From assembly GCA_937139495.1 (NCBI GenBank), contig CAKZQC010000031.1, positions 22,357-86,356 on the forward strand: DNA of 64,000 bases, written 5' to 3'. Below are positions 46,572 to 55,182 of the stretch, one piece after another. Below the pieces are notes generated by a model that saw only the letters and a list, made by a program, of their open reading frames with translations, made no database searches and was not told the DNA's origin. The translations under genes were made by a program, and so were the position numbers. Numbering within the stretch: position 1 is the stretch's first letter; each line of letters starts with the position of its first letter. Origin of the DNA: an uncultured Saprospiraceae bacterium. GTDB taxonomy: Bacteria; Bacteroidota; Bacteroidia; Chitinophagales; Saprospiraceae.

Positions 46572-46609
46572 AAAATAGAGTTGTAGCATTGCTGCGACTC
46601 TATTTTTTT
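46572..46609 (+). terminator. Rho-independent terminator after the baseplate gene
   Basis: The stem aaatagagttgtagc pairs, with wobble bases, with gctgcgactctattt, followed by T7. It separates the CIS baseplate unit from module 2. Confidence 0.8.
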
Positions 46610-46618
46610 GGGGGGGGG
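46610..46618. repeat. Poly-G tract of nine
   Basis: Nine Gs immediately follow the T-run of the terminator in an otherwise A+T-rich sequence, ~100 bases before the candidate module 2 promoter. Such tracts slip easily in replication. Confidence 0.9.
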
Positions 46619-46720
46619 TAGGAGGATGTAATTGCCTTTACGGTATACTTTTTTGTATTTATTTTAAACTAAATAGTTTTTTTTTAGGTTTTAATGGTTT
46701 TTTTTGGTAGAAAGTGTTAT

Positions 46721-46751
46721 TTTGAGAGCATAGTTAGCATTAATACTTTTT
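46721..46751 (+). promoter_or_regulatory. Candidate Bacteroidota promoter for module 2
   Basis: TTTG at 46721-46724 is followed after 19 bases by TACTTTTT (46744-46751), close to TAnnTTTG and 20 bases before the module 2 ATG. This is the same geometry as upstream of module 1. Confidence 0.45.
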
Positions 46752-46770
46752 TATAAAAAAATAGATAATC

Positions 46771-47682
46771 ATGTCCTTTAAAACCAAGATAAACCCTTCA
46801 GAGCTAAGTCAAATGACACAGAAGGCGTACGAGAAATTAATAAAAAAAGAAGTAGTGAAAGCTCAAAAATTTGGGAGTGTACCTATTATGGTATTTTCCG
46901 ATTTTGAGTTCGGTTGTGGAACAGTGGCTACACTAATGCTACTTGGTAAGCAATCGGGAGAACTGACAAAGTTCTATAAAAAAGCAAAACTAGAGCGAAA
47001 GAAAGAAAATGATTTTGCCAAGGGCGTTTGTTATTTTGAGGTAGTGGAGGGGCAACCCACTCGATTGCATATTGCCCTAAATGAGGGAAAGGGCAAGCCT
47101 GCCAAGATGACCAAAAATGGCAAAGCACTCTTCAAAAAAATGGGTTTATCTCCTAATATTTATAAAGGAGAATTGCCTACGGAATTATTAGAAAATGTAA
47201 CTGCTAGCTTAAGTCAGGAGGAATTAACGGAAATAGATCAAACAGTAGATGATGCAAACGATACGCAGGCGTTGGGACTAGTGGCGAAGCAGTATAAAAA
47301 AGCTTATAAAAGAGTGTCCTTAGAACTACTTCCTATTATTCAGCAAAAAGCATGGGGGAGCCTACATGCAGAGCATTTGGCAATAGCTACAGCAGGTTAC
47401 CGAGCAGCAAGTAGTTTCTTGGATAAGTATGAAGAAAGCAACGATAAAAAACAAGAACGGTTTGCTCCTATAATGGAGCAAGTAACCTCCAATAAACCCA
47501 AATTGGCTAAAATAGCGGCTAAGATAAAGCAAGAATTGAGTAAACAAGCTCAAGTACATGGCAATGCAGATGATATGGCTGCTGTGTTGGCAGATGTTAA
47601 AAATACATTGTCTGAGATGAAACCCAAAGTAGCAGAAGCACTAGCTTGGTTAGATACTAAGATTGCAAATGCCGCGAACTAA
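46771..47682 (+). CDS. Module 2 protein A: 303-residue conserved partner protein
   Basis: This is the closest paralogue of the module 1 A protein, with the same length of 303 residues. Near-identical blocks are KINPSELSQMTQKAYEKLI, LGKQSGELTKFYKKAKLE, KENDFAKGVCYFEV and LSPNIYKGELPTE. Its C-terminal half is helical (ASSFLDKYEESNDKKQERFA). It is soluble and carries no catalytic motif I know. It sits directly after the CIS baseplate unit, the best contextual evidence that the module works with the injection system. Confidence 0.72.
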   Translation: MSFKTKINPSELSQMTQKAYEKLIKKEVVKAQKFGSVPIMVFSDFEFGCGTVATLMLLGKQSGELTKFYKKAKLERKKENDFAKGVCYFEVVEGQPTRLHIALNEGKGKPAKMTKNGKALFKKMGLSPNIYKGELPTELLENVTASLSQEELTEIDQTVDDANDTQALGLVAKQYKKAYKRVSLELLPIIQQKAWGSLHAEHLAIATAGYRAASSFLDKYEESNDKKQERFAPIMEQVTSNKPKLAKIAAKIKQELSKQAQVHGNADDMAAVLADVKNTLSEMKPKVAEALAWLDTKIANAAN

Positions 47683-47718
47683 ATCCCCTTTAATTAAATT
47701 CAGATAAGACCAAAAAAA

Positions 47719-49425
47719 ATGAACGAAATAGCACTAAAAAAGCTCTATTGGGAGCTTAAAGATAGAGTAGATAGTTACGCCAAAAAATTAGCAACCCTAA
47801 AAGGTGATGCTCGTACCGACTATGAGGAGCTCAAAGATTTGATAAAAAAATTAGAGCAAAGAGCTGTGACTGCTAGTATTAGTTTGGATAGCGATGAAGG
47901 GGTTGGGCAAGTAGCCGATGAAACGAATGATTGGATGCAGATTTTGGAGTTGTCTAGTATGCCAGCGTTTATTCAAGATAAAATAAAAAACAAAGTAAAA
48001 AATACTACTCCTCAGTATCCAACTGGAGCAGAGATGCAGGTATTGATTGATAATATAATGAAGTTTTACAATCAGAATACTAAGTTGAAGGACGATGATC
48101 AGGTGTATATCAAGATATTGGACAATGTCAATCCAGAAAGAAGTGGACTTAAGAATTATACGCCAGCAGAAATGGCAAGTGTCAAGGCTGATTTTAATGA
48201 ATATATTATTGCCGCTATTGATGATGGTATAAGAGGACTGGATAGTAATAGCTGGTCTTGGCAAATGGAAGATGTACATCACGCATTTGAAGAGTATTAT
48301 ATGCAACGAAAGCTGGTGGACAAAGAGGTGAAGCAGGCTACTAAGGATTTGCCCTATCAATTCAAGGTAGATATTGCTGAAAAGAAGTATAATCCTGAGT
48401 ATAAATTAACTGTATTCTCGATAAATGAGTCATCTATAAAAGCTAATATTAAGGGGAGTTACTTCAAGACAGCAGCTAAATCAAGAGAGGTTACAAATAT
48501 GAATGATTATATGCAATATTATGATCAGTATATAAGAACTACTATAACTACGTTTGATTTTCAGAAAGCACTAAAGGGACACCTTAATCCCAAGGCTTCT
48601 ACGACCTTTTTTTCTAAAGGAGTTATGGTAGCATTACCTAATAATTTAGGAACGGTAACGATTAAGTGTGACCTGATTAATTTGACATGGGTTGAATTAA
48701 ATATAGGAATAATAGAAGAAGCAAAAAGAACAAATTACTTAGCTCCTTCTATTGGTACTTTTTCATTAAAATATGATTTAGAATTAACGAATAAAGATTT
48801 GCCTATTATTGATGGATTGACATATGAAGTTGTTCGAGCTACTGTGTCTGTCGGGTGTAAAATTTCCTTGACAGAGGGCTATTTTAGAGAGTTAATTAAT
48901 AAAGCGATAGAAAAACTAGCAGAGAAAGAAGCCAAAGATAAACTCGCCAAAGAAGCACTTAAAGCCCTGCAGAATGATGGCAATAAATTAATATCGCAAG
49001 CAGATGATTTGAAGGGGGTATTGGATGAGGCTATCAACGAAAAAAGTCTTTCTCAAAAAGCTAGAGCCATTGTTGACAAGTTTGATGACGCTGCTAAAGC
49101 ATTTACAAAAAAAGTAAACGCTGTAAAAGGAGCCGCAAAAAAAGCTGCTCAAAAGATAGCACAGGAAACAGCCGAAGCGATAGCTAAAAAACTGGGTGTA
49201 GAAGCGATGAAACGAGCTGCGATCTTAACCGCTGGCAAGGTTTTGATCAGGTGCATACCTGTAGTAGGACAAATTGTCACAGTCGTTGAAATAAGTTATT
49301 ACTTTGTGTTATTGGCAGGTTGGGCAATAGAAAAAGCGCAAGAGAGTAACGACAATAGGCAAAGAAGAGGTGATGATGATGAGCCAGTTAATTATGAACA
49401 TAGGTTGCACTCAGGAAAGCTATAA
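47719..49425 (+). CDS. Module 2 protein B: putative CIS effector with hydrophobic C-terminal segment
   Basis: 568 residues. The N-terminus MNEIALKKLYWELKDRV and the acidic block ADETNDWMQILEL match module 1 B. The middle shares QFKVDIAEKKYNPEYKLTVF and GTVTIKCDLINLTWVEL. A Lys/Ala-rich helical part (KLAEKEAKDKLAKEALK; KGAAKKAAQKIAQETAEA) leads to the hydrophobic stretch CIPVVGQIVTVVEISYYFVL at ~505-545 and a short charged tail (QRRGDDDEP). The region between is diverged, as expected for a family of related effectors. Pore formation or membrane insertion is inferred from the hydrophobic C-terminal region and the adjacent membrane protein. Confidence 0.62.
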   Translation: MNEIALKKLYWELKDRVDSYAKKLATLKGDARTDYEELKDLIKKLEQRAVTASISLDSDEGVGQVADETNDWMQILELSSMPAFIQDKIKNKVKNTTPQYPTGAEMQVLIDNIMKFYNQNTKLKDDDQVYIKILDNVNPERSGLKNYTPAEMASVKADFNEYIIAAIDDGIRGLDSNSWSWQMEDVHHAFEEYYMQRKLVDKEVKQATKDLPYQFKVDIAEKKYNPEYKLTVFSINESSIKANIKGSYFKTAAKSREVTNMNDYMQYYDQYIRTTITTFDFQKALKGHLNPKASTTFFSKGVMVALPNNLGTVTIKCDLINLTWVELNIGIIEEAKRTNYLAPSIGTFSLKYDLELTNKDLPIIDGLTYEVVRATVSVGCKISLTEGYFRELINKAIEKLAEKEAKDKLAKEALKALQNDGNKLISQADDLKGVLDEAINEKSLSQKARAIVDKFDDAAKAFTKKVNAVKGAAKKAAQKIAQETAEAIAKKLGVEAMKRAAILTAGKVLIRCIPVVGQIVTVVEISYYFVLLAGWAIEKAQESNDNRQRRGDDDEPVNYEHRLHSGKL

Positions 49426-49512
49426 ATATCATCTTAGTGATAAAACGATTGCTCAAAATAAAATAAATGCTATGGCAAATCTACTTCAGCTAGATGGTTA
49501 TCAAGTTTAAAT

Positions 49513-50595
49513 ATGGATATAGTACCAAAAAAACAGCATCGAAAAGATGTATTAGACAGTTATCTTAGGCTAGACCAACAAGACGGTAAGGCTGTTTTTT
49601 ATTATGTTGACGAACTTGTTTTTAGCATAATAGTTGCCGTTTATATACATGTGCTGGGGATATTTCCGCTTGTTAATAATTTGTGGAATGACTATACCCT
49701 TGGTACTAATTTTTCTGTTGATTTTGCGTCTATTTCTACGGAGAACAATAGACTCTTTTCTACTATTGCCCAATACAGTACTATCACACTTTTGGTGGCA
49801 ATATTTTCGATTTTTTGGTTGGGCGGAATAGGCTACTTGCTGGAGCTACATCTGAAAAAATATATGCGGTTGGAGATACACCATGATTTTGTGTACGAAA
49901 AAATAGGCGAGCGTATAAGACTAAAAATAGCAACGGAAGAAATAATCAATATCAAAAGGGTATCAAAGCTTTTTGGTTTCGTTACCGTTGTTCGATTTAC
50001 GCTGAGGAATGGGGATACATATGATACTTGGTTCAAGATGCCAACACACGAAAATCTAAAATTATTAAGTTCTATTATATTTGATGGCAAAGCGCTACAA
50101 CAAAATAGGGAAGCAGTAATGCTACTTAAAGAAAGTGTTAGGACTTATGAGTTGAAATACGAACACAAATATACACGTCTTTTTGATGAAGAACAGGTTA
50201 AGAAGATGATCGTGTTTTTTGTGATTGTTTTGTTTTTTGATGAATATTGGTGGCTGACTGCTATGGCGAGCGTGTTTGTTGCATATAATTTTCTGCAGCA
50301 GATGTATTATTATTACCTAGATGTCACGCACAAAAGACTTATCGTCAGACCTAATGTCATCAAGGTAAATTCTATCGCATGGGAGTACTTTACGATGCGT
50401 AAAATAAAAAAGAACGAGATAGACACTATTGCACTCTTGATGGATAACGAGCTGTACCAAATTACGGTAGTTACTAAAGAAGGTTATCTATATCGCTTGC
50501 CTATTTGGTTTATAGATAAACTTGTTGCTAAAAATAAGTTGTTGGCAATAAAAACAATGTTGGGAATGAATGGAGACAGTGATGTTTTAACATAG
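49513..50595 (+). CDS. Module 2 membrane protein C: 4 TM, PH-like domains (putative immunity)
   Basis: A 360-residue integral membrane protein with a transmembrane pair at ~35-58 and ~83-112, a PH-like domain (HHDFVYEKIGERIRLKIATE; VVRFTLRNGDTYDTWF), a second pair at ~228-270 (KMIVFFVIVLFFDEYWW) and a second PH-like domain (NELYQITVVTKEGYLYRLPI). The last motif aligns with the ends of the module 1 C proteins (YKIVLVNEVGVVHYLSL). The order after the effector gene matches modules 1 and 3. Immunity to the adjacent effector is inferred; I could not name the family. Confidence 0.6.
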   Translation: MDIVPKKQHRKDVLDSYLRLDQQDGKAVFYYVDELVFSIIVAVYIHVLGIFPLVNNLWNDYTLGTNFSVDFASISTENNRLFSTIAQYSTITLLVAIFSIFWLGGIGYLLELHLKKYMRLEIHHDFVYEKIGERIRLKIATEEIINIKRVSKLFGFVTVVRFTLRNGDTYDTWFKMPTHENLKLLSSIIFDGKALQQNREAVMLLKESVRTYELKYEHKYTRLFDEEQVKKMIVFFVIVLFFDEYWWLTAMASVFVAYNFLQQMYYYYLDVTHKRLIVRPNVIKVNSIAWEYFTMRKIKKNEIDTIALLMDNELYQITVVTKEGYLYRLPIWFIDKLVAKNKLLAIKTMLGMNGDSDVLT

Positions 50596-50607
50596 TTAAA
50601 ATAGTAG

Positions 50608-50643
50608 TTAATTGGAAGTCTTAATATCAGCACTTCCAATTAA
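50608..50643. repeat. Perfect 12-base inverted repeat after module 2
   Basis: ttaattggaagt (50608-50619) pairs with acttccaattaa (50632-50643) across a 12-base loop. No T-run follows; it could be a weak terminator or an operator for the following fibre-like gene. Confidence 0.55.
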
Positions 50644-50773
50644 CCATACAGATGTTTGCAAATGCAAACCACTTTCGTTATCTACTTTTGACTAAATTTA
50701 TTATATTTAAGCGTTCATTGGCAAAAAGCCAACAAATAGAACCTATTACAGCAGCTAACGACCAAAGATACCT

Positions 50774-51553
50774 ATGACCTTATTAACCAGAACCACCCTC
50801 AAGAACTTGTTCAAACGAGGGTCTGTACCTTCAGAAGTTAATTTTTCGGATTTGATTGACTCTACGGTCAATAAAGTAGATGATGGATTTGCGCAAAGCC
50901 AAGAACACGGCTTGATGCTCGCTCCACAAGGCAAAAATAGAAAACTATTGAGTTTCTTTGAGTCGATTCGAGACCCGAACTCTAGTTTTAGTATGGCACT
51001 CAGCCCTGACCGCTCTACCAAGGGTGTAAGTATTGAAGACAGCGAACACAATTCTCTTTTGTTCTTGAAAGATGATGGCAATGTAGGAATAGGAACAACC
51101 GACCCACGGTTTAAGCTAGAAGTAGCAGGTATGGCGGGTATGGCTGGACGTGTTGGTACGTATGCCGCAGGTCAAGTCAAAGCCAATGGCGAATGGCAAA
51201 CTATCTTGTCAAACCTAGAAGGTTTGCAAGCTTTTGAGGTGATTGCGCAAGCTGCAGGACCTGAGAGCAGAGGTAAATATGCTATGACGTATGCGATAGC
51301 CATGTGTAACTATGGGAATGGTACGATTAAGCAAGTTAAATCGACTTATTCTCGTTTGTTAGGCCCACTATTTCATCGAATTTCTTTCCGCTGGATGGGC
51401 GATGAGTATGGCTATAAACTCCAAGTGAAAACAACTCAAAATTACGGCTTTCAAGACGATAAAGGCGCAAAGCCCTGCCAAATCAAATACTACGTTTCTA
51501 AACTATGGGACGAAGGTATGCACCAAGCAGTGACCAAAAGTAGTAGAGATTAA
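50774..51553 (+). CDS. Fibre-like CIS protein (possible receptor-binding function)
   Basis: The 259-residue protein opens with a helical segment (TTLKNLFKRGSVPSEVNFSD) and then shows the tail-fibre stalk phrase DDGNVGIGTTDPRFKLEVAG, typical of phage tail fibres and chaperoned trimeric spikes. The C-terminal ~140 residues form a distinct aromatic-rich domain (YKLQVKTTQNYGFQDDKG). No signal peptide. Its place after the CIS and module 2, and the fibre phrase, suggest an Afp13-like target-recognition fibre; cargo is the alternative. Confidence 0.6.
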   Translation: MTLLTRTTLKNLFKRGSVPSEVNFSDLIDSTVNKVDDGFAQSQEHGLMLAPQGKNRKLLSFFESIRDPNSSFSMALSPDRSTKGVSIEDSEHNSLLFLKDDGNVGIGTTDPRFKLEVAGMAGMAGRVGTYAAGQVKANGEWQTILSNLEGLQAFEVIAQAAGPESRGKYAMTYAIAMCNYGNGTIKQVKSTYSRLLGPLFHRISFRWMGDEYGYKLQVKTTQNYGFQDDKGAKPCQIKYYVSKLWDEGMHQAVTKSSRD

Positions 51554-51588
51554 GCACTTACATTTTGAATAAAATATAGTTATCAAGG

Positions 51589-51628
51589 ACTCCTTGTAGC
51601 GTTTTGCTGCAAGGAGTTTTTGTTTTTT
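51589..51628 (+). terminator. Rho-independent terminator ending the CIS region
   Basis: A 12-base stem (actccttgtagc, loop, gctgcaaggagt) with one wobble is followed by a long T-run. Confidence 0.88.
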
Positions 51629-51672
51629 TATATCTTTGATTAGACATTATTACAAAACAAAAATAAGACAAC

Positions 51673-53805
51673 ATGAAAAAGAACCTATTATTGGTTATTT
51701 GCTTTTGGAGTATCTCCTATTCTGCTTGGGCAGTCGAAGGAATGTGGATACCATCCTTGATAGATATGTTCCATTCGGACATGAAAACCTATGGTCTGAA
51801 ACTGAACCCAGAGGAAATTTATTCGACGAACAAGTCGAGTCTCAAAGATGCGATTGTACAATTTGATGGGGGTTGTACTGCCGAAATTGTTTCGGACAAA
51901 GGATTGATTTTGACGAATCACCATTGTGGTTTTGATGCCATACAACAACATTCGTCAGTAGAGAACGATTACCTCAAAAATGGGTTTTGGGCAAAAAGCC
52001 AAGCCGAAGAATTGGCCTGCCCTTGGATGCGTGTGACTTTCGTCAAAGAAATAGTTGACGTAACGAAGCAAGTACTGGCTGGAACAGAAGGTATGACGGA
52101 CGAGTCAGCCATCCGAAAATTGATGGGCGAAAATATTGCGAAGCTAGAGCAATCCAGAGCAACAGGAACGATAGAGGCGAAAATTAAGCCGTTCAATATG
52201 GGAAATCAATACTATATGTTGGTGACGGAAGATTTTAATGATATTCGCTTGGTGGGTGCTCCGCCTTCAGCTATTGGCAAATATGGTGGCGACACCGATA
52301 ACTGGGTATGGCCTAGACATACAGGTGATTTTTCTGTTTTTCGCATTTATGCCAATACCGATAATGGAAGTGCAAAATATGCAGCAGAAAACAAGCCGTA
52401 CAAGCCTAAGCACTTTTTGCCAATCAGCATGAAGGACAAACAAGAAGGGGACTTCACGATGATTTATGGTTTCCCTGGGAGTACGGATCAGCATTTTACA
52501 GGTAGCAAATTGAAATTCTATGTAGAAACAGAGCGTCCTGCTCGTATTGCAATGCGTCAGGCGAGTCTAGATGTCATCAAACCTGCTATGAACAATAGTG
52601 ACGAAATCCGTATTCAGTATGCTTCTAAGCAAGCGCGTATCGCCAATGCTTGGAAAAAGTGGATTGGTCAGATTGGTGGTTTGAGAGAACTCAATGCACT
52701 AGACAAAAAAGCAGCATGGGAAGCAGAATATACTGCCAAAGCCAAAACTAAAACAGAATGGGCAACGTATGCCAACGTAATTGGAGAGTTGGAAACGCTG
52801 CAAGCAGCCAATCAAAAATATGAATTTGCTCGCTCTTTGTTTATTGAATATTTCTTTGTGGGTCCCGAATTTTTACGTTTTGCGTATAACTTCGACCAGT
52901 TGGCGAACAACTATGAAGAGTTGGAGAAAGCAGGGAAGTTGGACGACATGAAAAAAGCACTACAAGCGGAAGCTGCTAGTTTCTTTAAGAATTACAACAA
53001 GCAAGTTGATCAGGATATATACAAAGTATTGACGCCTATGTACATCAATTATATTGACAATGGCTTATTGCCGACTAACTTTGCTAGTGATTGGGGCAAG
53101 CGTGGCGAAAAAATATTTGACTGTTCCGTTATCTTGAATCCTGAAAAGCTCAAAACATTGCTAGAAAGCGGAAACATCAAAAAAATAGCTAAAAAACTAC
53201 AAAAGGATCCTGCACTACAACTAGCAGCAGAACTATACGAAGGTTTTAATAAAAATATTCGTACAGAATATGGCAACTTTGCGGTACAAGAAGAGGCACT
53301 GATGACGACTTATGTTGGTGGTATCTTAGAGATGTTTCCAAACAAAAAAACGTGGGCAGATGCTAACTCTACCTTGCGTATTGCTTATGGCAAACTAGAA
53401 GGTTCTGCTCCTGTAGATGGTATCAAATACACGCACTTTACGACCATTGATGGCATCATGCAAAAGTACAATCCAGAGAATCCTGATTTTGAATTGACGG
53501 ATAGATTCCTAGAGTTGTATAAGAAAAAAGACTTTGGAGATTATACGCAAGATGGCGAATTATGGGTTTGTTTTACGGCTTCCAATCATACGACTGGTGG
53601 CAATTCGGGCAGTCCTGTTATTGATGCCGAAGGGCGATTGATGGGTATCAATTTTGACAGAAGTTGGGAAAGCACGATGAGCGATTTTATGTTTGATAGC
53701 TCTCGTTGTAGAAATATTGCAGTTGATATTCGCTACGTACTGTGGGTAATCGACAAATATGGCGAAGCCAAATACTTGGTTGATGAAATGAAATTGGTAA
53801 AGTAA
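51673..53805 (+). CDS. Family S46 dipeptidyl-peptidase, probably DPP11-like
   Basis: A 710-residue exported serine peptidase that releases dipeptides from peptide N-termini. It has a signal peptide, the His of the triad in GLILTNHHCGFDAI (~residue 84), the Asp region in GGDTDNWVWPRHTGDFSVFR, and the nucleophile Ser in GGNSGSPVID (~640). Eighteen residues after that Ser is an Arg (NFDRSWE). In S46 enzymes an Arg at this place gives Asp/Glu preference (DPP11) and Gly gives hydrophobic preference (DPP7). Length matches the family. It is independent of the CIS genes. Confidence 0.9.
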   Translation: MKKNLLLVICFWSISYSAWAVEGMWIPSLIDMFHSDMKTYGLKLNPEEIYSTNKSSLKDAIVQFDGGCTAEIVSDKGLILTNHHCGFDAIQQHSSVENDYLKNGFWAKSQAEELACPWMRVTFVKEIVDVTKQVLAGTEGMTDESAIRKLMGENIAKLEQSRATGTIEAKIKPFNMGNQYYMLVTEDFNDIRLVGAPPSAIGKYGGDTDNWVWPRHTGDFSVFRIYANTDNGSAKYAAENKPYKPKHFLPISMKDKQEGDFTMIYGFPGSTDQHFTGSKLKFYVETERPARIAMRQASLDVIKPAMNNSDEIRIQYASKQARIANAWKKWIGQIGGLRELNALDKKAAWEAEYTAKAKTKTEWATYANVIGELETLQAANQKYEFARSLFIEYFFVGPEFLRFAYNFDQLANNYEELEKAGKLDDMKKALQAEAASFFKNYNKQVDQDIYKVLTPMYINYIDNGLLPTNFASDWGKRGEKIFDCSVILNPEKLKTLLESGNIKKIAKKLQKDPALQLAAELYEGFNKNIRTEYGNFAVQEEALMTTYVGGILEMFPNKKTWADANSTLRIAYGKLEGSAPVDGIKYTHFTTIDGIMQKYNPENPDFELTDRFLELYKKKDFGDYTQDGELWVCFTASNHTTGGNSGSPVIDAEGRLMGINFDRSWESTMSDFMFDSSRCRNIAVDIRYVLWVIDKYGEAKYLVDEMKLVK

Positions 53806-54906
53806 TTACTCTTCTTTCTCCTTGCTATTGGGAATAGGTTTTGCCTGTGGCTGATACACTTTAGGTATTTGGTAGAACTTCCTGATAGCAGGGAGCATAG
53901 GAGTAAAGGGGTGTACAGGAAATCCAATTGGTTTTTCTTCGTCTGTCAAGAGTATGACTTTATCCTGCTTTTTGAAATAGTCAATATAGGTGGGTTTGCC
54001 TATAATTTTAAAAATAGTTGATTTGGAGGTGTTTTTATAACAGAGGTGAATAGTATCAGGTAGTAATAAAACACCCTTATAGGTAAAAAAAGGGTTGTTA
54101 TTTTCAGAGAATGCCGCTGCATTAAATATAAAAATCAGTAGCCCCACAATAGATACAACGACACCGATAACAAGTACTTGCATGGAATCTCCCCAAGTTG
54201 GTTGTTGCCACATATGCCAGCATAAGACATAAGGCAAATAAAAAACTAACAGAATAGATAAAGGTAAAACGAACAGTAAGCGAAAAAAGAAAGAAAAAAC
54301 ACGTCCGTAAGAGACGGGGGCAGGAAGGTAGGCATGTTTGGTGTTATCTTTCCTATTGATATGTTCTTGTGTTTGGTGCTTGCCCAAATGTAGGAGCAAT
54401 GATAGTTGGTGGTGTTTGGCTATCGCCATTATGGCAGCTTTATCTACTACCACAGAATAATTAAAAATAGACACAAATTGCCCTTTGTACTGTTGCGAAA
54501 GCTCATACCACTCCCAGTTGAGAAAAGATTGTTTGCACCAGACGAGTTGACCGTCGGGTTGTAGTAGATATTCCTTGTCTTTGACCCAATGATAACGCCC
54601 CTTGATAGTGATGGATTTTTGTAAGAAAATAATCTCCTTGTATAATAATCGAGGGAGTACATACGCCCATGCCTTGAGGCTAAATACCAAGATGCAACCT
54701 GTAAAAAACAATAAGCCTGCTAATTTGTCCCATGCGCCTTGATGTATGGTTTTATTGCTCGCAAATATCAAAAATATTAGCCAGACGACATTCCAAATCA
54801 TTACCCATTGATTGGAGTTGTATTTAGGGCTGTGCTTCTTGATCGGAAAAACGCCTTGTGCGTGGAGTAGTGTTCCCTCTTCGAGTAGATTTTGGTGTTT
54901 GTTCAT
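53806..54906 (-). CDS. Module 3 membrane protein C: 4 TM, PH-like domains (putative immunity)
   Basis: 366 residues with the same two-part layout as the module 2 protein: transmembrane helices at ~32-50 and ~58-85, a soluble domain with KSITIKGRYHWVKDKEYLL, a second membrane pair at ~210-240 and ~250-275 (VVVSIVGLLIFIFNAAAF), then a second domain with KQDKVILLTDEEKPIGFPV. It overlaps the upstream 80-residue gene by 4 bases and ends directly against the converging S46 gene with no spacer. Immunity is inferred from module context. Confidence 0.58.
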   Translation of the reverse strand: MNKHQNLLEEGTLLHAQGVFPIKKHSPKYNSNQWVMIWNVVWLIFLIFASNKTIHQGAWDKLAGLLFFTGCILVFSLKAWAYVLPRLLYKEIIFLQKSITIKGRYHWVKDKEYLLQPDGQLVWCKQSFLNWEWYELSQQYKGQFVSIFNYSVVVDKAAIMAIAKHHQLSLLLHLGKHQTQEHINRKDNTKHAYLPAPVSYGRVFSFFFRLLFVLPLSILLVFYLPYVLCWHMWQQPTWGDSMQVLVIGVVVSIVGLLIFIFNAAAFSENNNPFFTYKGVLLLPDTIHLCYKNTSKSTIFKIIGKPTYIDYFKKQDKVILLTDEEKPIGFPVHPFTPMLPAIRKFYQIPKVYQPQAKPIPNSKEKEE

Positions 54907-55145
54907 TGGGTATTTTTTTCGACTTCTGGATCTATGTTATAGTGTTGTTCCAAGGCTGTTAACCATATAGCATAGAACCAAAAAAAATGACTTTCGAAAC
55001 CCTTTATATAATGAGTTGTGAAAGTCACTAAAAGAATAAGCAGCCAAAAAAAACTCCCAAGGATTGCCCATTGATTACGTACTTTTTCGTCGTATCCAAG
55101 CGTAATTTTATTATATCCTTTAGCGGAAATAATCTGGTCATCCAC
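54903..55145 (-). CDS. Module 3 small membrane protein, likely truncated copy of C
   Basis: An 80-residue product with two transmembrane helices. ISAKGYNKITLGYDEKVRNQ and WAILGSFFWLLILL align by eye with the first transmembrane region of the 366-residue neighbour (LHAQGVFPIKKHS, NQWVMIWNVVWLIFLIF). It ends soon after the second helix, where the full protein continues into its soluble domain. The 4-base overlap with the neighbour suggests coupled translation. It may be a shortened but still functional form, or a decaying copy. Confidence 0.55.
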   Translation of the reverse strand: MDDQIISAKGYNKITLGYDEKVRNQWAILGSFFWLLILLVTFTTHYIKGFESHFFWFYAIWLTALEQHYNIDPEVEKNTQ

Positions 55146-55182
55146 TTACTTAATTGGCTGCTTACTCATATTTGGTTATTGA

